A stretch of DNA of 64,000 nt from Vibrio sinensis (lineage in GTDB: Bacteria > Pseudomonadota > Gammaproteobacteria > Enterobacterales > Vibrionaceae), in the NCBI RefSeq assembly GCF_003605645.1, contig NZ_QVMU01000024.1, forward strand, positions 1 through 64,000, read 5' to 3'. Positions 59,175 to 64,000 of this stretch are shown here, one piece after another. The notes beneath the pieces were generated by a model that worked only from the letters and a program-made list of their open reading frames with translations, was not told the origin of the DNA and did no database searches. How positions within the stretch are numbered: position 1 is the first letter of the stretch; the number at the start of each line of letters is the position of its first letter. The translations under genes and the position numbers were made by a program.

Positions 59175-59255
59175 ATGGTAAAAAACATGCCAGTATCAGG
59201 TATTGCTTTTAGCGGTACTCAGGTATTTGGCGTTTCAAATTCAAAGCCTCCATAA
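59175..59255 (+). CDS. Possible 26-residue peptide
   Basis: ATG 59175 with AGGAG (59164-59168) at 6 nt opens a 26-codon frame directly after the attenuator-like leader. The peptide (starting MVKNMPVSGIAFSG) has no recognisable feature. Its place right behind a switch and in front of two other small frames suggests it is translated. Confidence 0.45.
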   Translation: MVKNMPVSGIAFSGTQVFGVSNSKPP

Positions 59256-59304
59256 CCTGGCTCTTTGTTACACAATGAAGGACACAGGCTAAGGAGGACA
59301 GTTC

Positions 59305-59448
59305 ATGCCAAGTAAGATCCAATACAAATTACGTCCCTTTTTATACAGCAATAGTTCACTGTCTCTGAGTAGCGTGTGTTTCGTTTTCCATTATGTAAAT
59401 GTTCATTCAAAGCAAATTGGGTCAGGAGAATTATTGCATTGGGGATAA
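59305..59448 (+). CDS. Small hypothetical protein, 47 residues
   Basis: A 47-codon frame with an excellent ribosome binding site, AAGGAGG (59291-59297), 7 nt before the ATG. The product is Ser-rich and slightly basic, with no motif recognised. It ends 6 nt before the next ATG, so the two are cotranslated. Confidence 0.55.
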   Translation: MPSKIQYKLRPFLYSNSSLSLSSVCFVFHYVNVHSKQIGSGELLHWG

Positions 59449-59454
59449 GATAGT

Positions 59455-59631
59455 ATGAGAGTTCACTTGTATGATGATTGCGCGGGTGTGTTGTATTTAG
59501 CCAGTGGCCGAACGATATCTATCAATCCACGACAATTTTGTAGTGTTATTGAAGCTCAAGAGGTTATTACTGACTGGGCTAAGCGTTTAGGTATTATTGG
59601 TCAAAATGACACTATATCCGCGTATTCATAA
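59455..59631 (+). CDS. Small hypothetical protein, 58 residues
   Basis: A 58-codon frame 6 nt after the preceding one. The product (starting MRVHLYDDCAGVLYLASGR) looks like a small folded domain with a C-terminal helix (EAQEVITDWAKRLGI). It has no strong ribosome binding site of its own and is followed by two strong hairpins. No family recognised. Confidence 0.5.
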   Translation: MRVHLYDDCAGVLYLASGRTISINPRQFCSVIEAQEVITDWAKRLGIIGQNDTISAYS

Positions 59632-59636
59632 TCAAA

Positions 59637-59658
59637 TTCGGCCCAGTTTAGGGCCGAA
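59637..59658 (+). terminator. Hairpin after the small-gene cluster
   Basis: TTCGGCCC and GGGCCGAA form an 8-bp stem with a 6-nt loop, followed only by CTT. It may work together with the stronger terminator just downstream. Confidence 0.5.
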
Positions 59659-59667
59659 CTTACCAAG

Positions 59668-59707
59668 TCTTTTTAGGCATACGACAATTATGCCTAAAAA
59701 GATTTTT
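59668..59707. terminator. Strong bidirectional terminator
   Basis: TCTTTTTAGGCATA and TATGCCTAAAAAGA pair over 14 bp with a 7-nt loop; T-runs occur on both strands. It separates the small-gene cluster from the CobS-bet-exo unit. Confidence 0.85.
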
Positions 59708-59729
59708 GCTCTCATCTGAGAGTGAAGAT

Positions 59730-59773
59730 GCGATAGCTGGTCGCTAAAAACAAACAGCAATTAACGTTAATTG
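59730..59773 (+). ncRNA. Conserved hairpin with possible pseudoknot, copy 2
   Basis: GCGA-TAGCTGG-TCGC, the same loop as copy 1 with a compensatory A-T to C-G change in the stem. CAGC (59755-59758) can pair with the loop, and a CAATTAAC/GTTAATTG palindrome replaces the following hairpin. Confidence 0.5.
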
Positions 59774-59776
59774 AAA

Positions 59777-59844
59777 TAGCCCAACCGGGCACACTTAGCC
59801 CGGTACGGGTCTAGGTGTGCCCACAACCAATTAGGAGCGCACCT
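59777..59844 (+). promoter_or_regulatory. Structured leader D, before the CobS-like gene
   Basis: Outer GCCC (59779-59782) with GGGT (59807-59810), extended by TA pairs; inner CCGGGC (59785-59790) with GCCCGG (59798-59803). TAGGTGTGC (59812-59820) pairs with GCGCACCTA (59837-59845), covering part of the ribosome binding site and the A of the start codon. Confidence 0.65.
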
Positions 59845-60816
59845 ATGTCTCAACAATATGCAAACTTCAAAGTACGTGATGTTTTTGGTATGCCGGATAT
59901 TCCGGAAAAGATTCTCGCTAAAGGCTATGCCGATAGCAGCAATCCTTTTATTCCACAAACTCACGCCGATTACGTTTTCCGAAAGGAGTTCTTGAGAGAA
60001 TGCTTAGCATTTTTGAATGATCCCTGCGGTGATGCGTACTATGTCACCGGACCAACAGGTTCTGGTAAAACTTCTGGCATTACAGAAATTACAGGGCGTC
60101 TCAACTGGCCTGTGCAACAAATTACGGCTAATGGTCGTTTAGAGTTCACAGATTTAGTTGGACATCATGCCTTGATTTCACCAAAGCCTGGAGAAACTCC
60201 CGTCATGCAATTCATGTATGGCCCTTTAGCAATCGCTATGCGTGAAGGCCATGTCCTCCTCATTAACGAGGTTGATTTGGTTGACCCAGCAGAGCTTTCC
60301 GGTTTAAACGACATTCTTGAAGGTCGTCCACTGGTTATCGCTCAGAATGGTGGAGAAATCATCAAACCACATCCAATGTTCCGCGTTATTGTCACTGGTA
60401 ACAGTACAGGCTCAGGTGATCCATCAGGATTATACCAAGGCGTAATGATGCAGAACTTGGCCGCAATGGATCGTTATCGTTTCTCTGTTGTGCCATATAT
60501 GGCAGAGCAAGATGAACGCGGCGTTCTGGAGCGAGTAGTTCCTCGTCTTCCTGACAACATTCGTAATGGTATGGTTCGAATTGCTAATGAAATTCGTAAA
60601 CTATTTATGGGTGAAAACGGGGATGATGGACAAATCAGCATCACAATGTCTACGCGGACACTTGTGCGCTGGGCAAAACTAACGTTGCAATTTCGTGGTG
60701 CGCCAAATGCCATTGAGTATGCCTTACAACAATCATTGCTAATCCGAGCCTCAAGTGAGGAGAAAGAAGCTGTCATTCGCATAGCGAAAGACGTTTTCGG
60801 TGAGCAGTGGCGATAG
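59845..60816 (+). CDS. cobS: CobS-like MoxR-type AAA+ ATPase
   Basis: A 323-residue AAA+ protein like the CobS-like ATPases of SXT and IncC elements. Walker A GPTGSGKT lies at about residues 69-76, Walker B LLINEVD near 137, and the sensor region IVTGNSTGSGD after it. True CobS takes part in cobalt insertion for cobalamin, but no cobalamin genes are near; MoxR-like members more often act as chaperones that remodel a partner. The partner may be the unknown 293-residue protein encoded 9 nt downstream. ATG 59845 gives the start; the upstream frame crosses leader D. Confidence 0.85.
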   Translation: MSQQYANFKVRDVFGMPDIPEKILAKGYADSSNPFIPQTHADYVFRKEFLRECLAFLNDPCGDAYYVTGPTGSGKTSGITEITGRLNWPVQQITANGRLEFTDLVGHHALISPKPGETPVMQFMYGPLAIAMREGHVLLINEVDLVDPAELSGLNDILEGRPLVIAQNGGEIIKPHPMFRVIVTGNSTGSGDPSGLYQGVMMQNLAAMDRYRFSVVPYMAEQDERGVLERVVPRLPDNIRNGMVRIANEIRKLFMGENGDDGQISITMSTRTLVRWAKLTLQFRGAPNAIEYALQQSLLIRASSEEKEAVIRIAKDVFGEQWR

Positions 60817-60825
60817 GGGGATCTC

Positions 60826-61707
60826 ATGGATACGCAAAACATGATTTGCAAACGTTACATCCGTGAACGTGGAACGACTATCGACAAGGTAATGCTTGGT
60901 TACAAGCCAGTTCAATGGTCCATCGATCCTGATGGGCCAACTGAATACCAATTGGTAGAGTTCTTTGAGTTAAACGGGTGGAAAGAGACTATCTTGCTCG
61001 ATGGGCAGATAATCAGAGCCACCAGCTTAGATACGATTCCTGTCACCGTGAAAGAGAAAGAAAATCAGCATGTTGATGATCTGCTTAAAGAGGGGTACTC
61101 CTTCCTCGATGAAGTGCAGGTAAACGCCACAACAAAAGCTGTGTCTTCTCTTGAAGCCGAAACAGAATCAAAAGATGGTTACTCACTGAGCTGGTTGTTG
61201 TCATCGCCTGTTGATGCTTCAAATCATGCTCTACTCCGAGGGTTTATTGTCGGGGTCTTTACTGATGGTGCATCAAAGCTTGGCTTCGATGTTGCCAGAG
61301 AGAAAGGATCTCAATCTCAATTACCTGATGTTTTAATGAGAACCAATAAAGGGTATGAGCTAACTGTAAAAAGCGGCGCTAGCGAAAACACCATCTGTCC
61401 AACGATGTTGGAAGGTGCTGGGACGCTAACTGCTTCGGATGGCTATGAGCCTTTACTGATGTTCATTTATTTACAACGCAGATTTGAGCAGGAGTTTTTT
61501 AAAGATGATGAAAAACGCTTGGTTAAAATCTGTGGAGAAGATGGTGATCTGTTTATTTATGACGGATTTGATTCTTTGGAAGGAATATTTTTTGAGTTCG
61601 GATGGAATTACAACGAAGTTAGAGAAGCGGCAGAACGTCTTGGTTTAGTCGCCGAACTATTTCGATTGGATAACATTGATTGCGAAACCGAAGATTCCTA
61701 TTTTTAA
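60826..61707 (+). CDS. Hypothetical partner of the CobS-like ATPase
   Basis: A 293-residue protein I do not recognise, translated right behind the CobS-like gene (GATAGGGGG before ATG 60826). A basic N-terminal segment is followed by a Glu/Thr-rich stretch and a helical C-terminal half (LLMFIYLQRRFEQEFFKDDE). It lacks the metal-site motif of VWA-domain partners usual for MoxR ATPases. Its acidic C-terminus ends in DSYF, like the -NYF and -AYF ends of the next two proteins. Leader E begins at the stop codon. Confidence 0.6.
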   Translation: MDTQNMICKRYIRERGTTIDKVMLGYKPVQWSIDPDGPTEYQLVEFFELNGWKETILLDGQIIRATSLDTIPVTVKEKENQHVDDLLKEGYSFLDEVQVNATTKAVSSLEAETESKDGYSLSWLLSSPVDASNHALLRGFIVGVFTDGASKLGFDVAREKGSQSQLPDVLMRTNKGYELTVKSGASENTICPTMLEGAGTLTASDGYEPLLMFIYLQRRFEQEFFKDDEKRLVKICGEDGDLFIYDGFDSLEGIFFEFGWNYNEVREAAERLGLVAELFRLDNIDCETEDSYF

Positions 61708-61772
61708 CCCCTAGAGGGGCACTGTGCCCTAAGGGGTCATGGTGTCCCTTCCATCTCAACGGAGAGAACACC
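61706..61772 (+). promoter_or_regulatory. Structured leader E, before bet
   Basis: Outer ACCCCT (61707-61712) with AGGGGT (61732-61737); inner GGGGC (61716-61720) with GCCCT (61726-61730). CATGGTGT (61738-61745) pairs perfectly with ACACCATG (61768-61775), so the start codon itself is in the helix. Confidence 0.68.
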
Positions 61773-62777
61773 ATGTCTACAAAACCAGAAACGAAATCAT
61801 TAGTTGAAAGAATGGCTCAGCGGTTTGGGGTTGATGCTAAGAAGTTTTTTGAAACTTTAAAGCTAACAGCCTTTAAGCAGCGAGACGGAAGCGCACCAAC
61901 TGATGAGCAGATGATGGCATTACTCATCGTAGCGGAGCAGTACAATCTGAATCCGTTTACGCGAGAAATATACGCTTTCCCCGATAAAAGCGGCGGCATA
62001 GTACCTGTTGTTGGTGTTGATGGCTGGAGCCGGATTGCCAACGAGCACAAGCAATTTGATGGGGTGGAGTTTGAATACTCTGAAAATCTTATTGAAATGC
62101 CCGGAGCAAAGGTGAAATGTCCAGAATGGGTGGAGTGTATCGTTTACAGAAAGGACCGTACACGGTCTATACGTATTCGAGAATATCTTGATGAAGTCTA
62201 TCGTCCACCAGTCGAAGCAACGGGTCAGTACGGTCCTTACACTGTTATTGGCCCTTGGCAGACTCACACGAAACGACAGTTACGACACAAAGGCTTTATC
62301 CAAGGTCTGCGTATCGGTTTGGGGTTTTCTGGAATTTACGATCAAGATGAAGCTGAACGCATAATTGAAGGTGAAGCGCATGTTGTATCGTCAGAACAAA
62401 CCACAAAACAACCAGCTGTCATTGAAGCCTCAAGTCCATTGGCCTTGGAGCATAAAAAGAAAATGGACCCACTTTTAAAACAACTTGCAGATAGAGCTAT
62501 TGCGCAAAATGCGTGGTCAGCAACTCACGAGTATGTTGAAAGTCGGTTCTCTGGTGCCGAGTTGGAGTATGCGGTTCAATATTTGCGTGATGCAGAGATT
62601 GATAGCATGGAACCAGCTGTAACCCAAAAAGCTTCTATCCAGGAAAAGGGAAATGTTGACGATGTTCAATCTGAGTTACCAGATGAGCCGATTCAGCATG
62701 ATCCTGATCCTATAGAAGAAGGTTTGCACGAACCTGATCCTGAACTGGAAGAGGGTGGTGACGGCAACTACTTTTAA
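61773..62777 (+). CDS. bet: RecT/Bet-family single-strand annealing protein
   Basis: A 334-residue annealing recombinase related to Bet of SXT/IncC elements and phage lambda. The RecT-type core is seen in LKLTAFKQRDGSAPTDEQMM, EQYNLNPFTREIYAFPDK and PVVGVDGWSRIANEH, the conserved first 120 residues. The C-terminal 90 residues are acidic and disordered, ending EEGGDGNYF. It pairs with the exonuclease downstream to recombine DNA independently of RecA. ATG 61773 lies inside leader E's helix, so translation needs opening of the leader. Confidence 0.9.
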   Translation: MSTKPETKSLVERMAQRFGVDAKKFFETLKLTAFKQRDGSAPTDEQMMALLIVAEQYNLNPFTREIYAFPDKSGGIVPVVGVDGWSRIANEHKQFDGVEFEYSENLIEMPGAKVKCPEWVECIVYRKDRTRSIRIREYLDEVYRPPVEATGQYGPYTVIGPWQTHTKRQLRHKGFIQGLRIGLGFSGIYDQDEAERIIEGEAHVVSSEQTTKQPAVIEASSPLALEHKKKMDPLLKQLADRAIAQNAWSATHEYVESRFSGAELEYAVQYLRDAEIDSMEPAVTQKASIQEKGNVDDVQSELPDEPIQHDPDPIEEGLHEPDPELEEGGDGNYF

Positions 62778-62837
62778 CCCCTTGCGGGGGAGTTCCCCCG
62801 CGATGGGGACTCCTCCTGTTAAATACAGGAGAGAGCT
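62776..62837 (+). promoter_or_regulatory. Structured leader F, before exo
   Basis: Outer CCCC (62778-62781) with GGGG (62805-62808); inner GCGGGGG (62784-62790) with CCCCCGC (62795-62801). CTCCTGT (62813-62819) pairs with ACAGGAG (62825-62831) around a 5-nt loop, covering the ribosome binding site. Confidence 0.68.
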
Positions 62838-63848
62838 ATGAAAATCGTCAATCTATCTCAAAGGAGCGAACAATGGTTGGAATGGCGTAAAGGTGGTATT
62901 ACTGCTACTGACGCCTGCATCCTACTAAATCGTTCTCCTTATAAAACGGAATGGCGACTCTGGGCTGAAAAAACAGGCTATGCTCGTGAAGTCGATCTAA
63001 GTCTAAACCCTCTGGTGCGCCAAGGGGTTGAAAACGAAGATAAAGCAAGACGTGCATTTGAGGAGAAGTACAATGATATTCTCTTACCTGTTTGTGTCGA
63101 GTCAGTTCAATATCCATTGTTTAGAGCATCGCTCGATGGTCTACGAGGCAATGGTGAACCTGCTGAACTGAAATGTCCTAGCGAAACGGTCTGGAACGAT
63201 GTTTGTTCTGAACTAAAAAACAGCAAGGCTTATCAGTTATATTACCCTCAAGTTCAACATCAGTTGTTAGTTACTGGTGCAAAGCAAGGGTGGCTAGTTT
63301 TCTACCGAAATGGGCAACTCAAGGAGTTTGTTATCACCCGAGATGAGCCTATGATAAAAGAAATTGTGGCTAAGGGCACAATCTTCTGGAAAAGAGTCAC
63401 TGAGCGTAAAGAGCCTGAGAAAGACCCCAAGCGAGATCTTTTTATACCGCAAGGTAAGGAAGTGAACGAGTGGATTTACGAAGCGGAGCAGTACCGACTT
63501 TATGACGCAGAAATTAAGCAGTTGGAAGATAGGTTGCAAGCGTTGAAAGATAAGCGGCAACCTCACCTTGATAAAATGAAATCTTTGATGGGTGAATATT
63601 TCCATGCGGATTATTGCGGTGTAATGATCACTAAGTACAAAGCCGCTGGTCGGGTAAATTACCAAAAGCTACTTGAAGAAAAAGGTTCGAATATTAAGTC
63701 TGAGGATCTTAACTCGTATAGAGAGGAGACCTCAGAGCGTTACCGAGTAACGGTTACAGGCTCTGTTAACCCGAGGTACATTCAAGATGAAGAGGTTTTA
63801 GCCCCTTTAAACGATGTGTCTCTAGAAGTAGAGTCAGCCTATTTTTAG
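62838..63848 (+). CDS. exo: YqaJ-type alkaline exonuclease Exo
   Basis: A 336-residue 5'-3' exonuclease of the YqaJ/lambda Exo fold. Visible are SEQWLEWRKGGITATDA at the N-terminus, the metal Asp in RASLDGL near residue 98, the E-x-K of AELKCP near 111 and QVQHQL near 140, which completes the active site. It resects double-stranded ends for the annealing protein Bet. A predicted coiled-coil helix follows (about residues 215-240), and the protein ends VESAYF. An attenuator-like leader lies after its stop. Confidence 0.9.
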   Translation: MKIVNLSQRSEQWLEWRKGGITATDACILLNRSPYKTEWRLWAEKTGYAREVDLSLNPLVRQGVENEDKARRAFEEKYNDILLPVCVESVQYPLFRASLDGLRGNGEPAELKCPSETVWNDVCSELKNSKAYQLYYPQVQHQLLVTGAKQGWLVFYRNGQLKEFVITRDEPMIKEIVAKGTIFWKRVTERKEPEKDPKRDLFIPQGKEVNEWIYEAEQYRLYDAEIKQLEDRLQALKDKRQPHLDKMKSLMGEYFHADYCGVMITKYKAAGRVNYQKLLEEKGSNIKSEDLNSYREETSERYRVTVTGSVNPRYIQDEEVLAPLNDVSLEVESAYF

Positions 63849-63855
63849 GCATAAA

Positions 63856-63926
63856 TAACAAGCCCTTTGGGGCTTGTTTCTAAAGCATATCGCGTCAGTG
63901 TGTTTTAGAAACAAGCAACAAAGGGC
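63856..63926 (+). promoter_or_regulatory. Attenuator-like leader, copy 2
   Basis: Hairpin 1: ACAAGCCC (63858-63865) with GGGCTTGT, then TTC. Hairpin 2: GCTTGTTTCTAAA (63872-63884) with TTTAGAAACAAGC (63904-63916), 13 bp perfect. Pairing is kept while the sequence differs from copy 1. GCCCTTT (63862-63868) can also cover the ribosome binding site AAAGGGC (63920-63926). Confidence 0.65.
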
Positions 63927-63933
63927 ATCTACA

Positions 63934-64000
63934 ATGAAAACACAGAACTTCAAGCTCATGTACCTACATGGTGGCCGCTGGCTAGAACGTATCTACAAAG
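63934..64000 (+). CDS. Start of a gene cut by the window edge
   Basis: ATG 63934 with AAAGGG 8 nt upstream opens a frame that is still open at the window end (22 codons seen, starting MKTQNFKLMYLHGGRWLER). Too little is present to name it. It is preceded by attenuator-like leader copy 2. Confidence 0.6.
   Translation, partial: MKTQNFKLMYLHGGRWLERIYK

Noticed and set aside
59845-60816. Cobalamin biosynthesis role for the CobS-like protein
   Set aside because: No other cobalamin gene is near; the family match reflects a shared AAA+ fold and the context is recombination/transfer.
61680-61772. N-terminal extension of Bet
   Set aside because: It would overlap the previous gene and leader E; the RecT-type sequence begins only after ATG 61773.
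1-64000. CRISPR array, tRNA or rRNA genes
   Set aside because: No regularly spaced direct repeats with unique spacers and no tRNA- or rRNA-like stretch were seen.

Overview
The window is the accessory-and-transfer half of a large conjugative element from a marine gammaproteobacterium, most likely a Vibrio or close relative. The gene set points to the MOBH / F-type transfer family that includes SXT/R391 ICEs, IncC plasmids and the pAQU-type plasmids of Vibrionaceae: TraI_2-type relaxase, SXT-type TraD, traLEKBVA, dsbC, traC, trbI-like, trhF, a TrbC-TraW fusion, traU, traN, then CobS-like ATPase, RecT-family Bet and YqaJ-type Exo. A complete parAB pair favours a plasmid, but no replication gene or att site lies in the window, so an ICE is not excluded. 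traF, traH, traG, the entry-exclusion genes and the master activator are not in the window.

Layout. (1) 0.6-9.9 kb: defence cargo on the + strand: a compact tyrosine recombinase, an AbiEi/AbiEii-like pair, a type I restriction-modification operon (hsdM-hsdS-hsdR), a YgjP-like metallopeptidase and a small zinc-ribbon protein. (2) 10.1-13.5 kb: parA-parB-HTH maintenance operon behind a strong promoter overlapped by a perfect palindrome, then small genes. (3) 13.6-24.1 kb: small mostly unknown genes, an ISAs1-family IS inserted in a PD-(D/E)XK nuclease gene, an RMF/CrpP-like gene, a 653-residue unknown, a DUF262-like protein, and a decayed IS903-type IS between two truncated minus-strand genes, one of them the tail of a type III restriction subunit. 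(4) 24.2-27.7 kb: minus-strand operon ending in topB. (5) 27.8-55.2 kb: the tra region on the + strand, with two unusual passengers: tandem pilin genes followed by an 1806-residue secreted Ig-like protein, and an EAL-domain (cyclic-di-GMP phosphodiesterase) gene between traW and traU. (6) 55.4-57.5 kb: an unknown gene and a minus-strand DUF1845/AcaB-like gene. (7) 57.6-64.0 kb: small membrane proteins, the CobS-like ATPase, an unknown protein, Bet and Exo.

The most striking observation is in region 7. Six successive genes are each preceded by the same kind of structured RNA leader: an outer CCC/GGG helix around a GC stem whose sequence changes but whose pairing is kept, followed by a helix that buries the Shine-Dalgarno sequence and sometimes the start codon. 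Two further leaders are built like attenuators with alternative hairpins, and a short covarying hairpin with a possible pseudoknot opens both transcription units.

Two DNA-level codes also stand out. A 15-bp palindromic box (about TGnCCAAAAnGGrCA) lies upstream of traI, traL, the Ig gene, dsbC, traN and region 7, about 33-38 bp before a -10-like hexamer, as expected for one activator driving all transfer operons. A CTTTCACATGTGAAAG palindrome occurs three times about 22-24 kb apart, once at the parAB promoter, and is a good candidate parS/operator.
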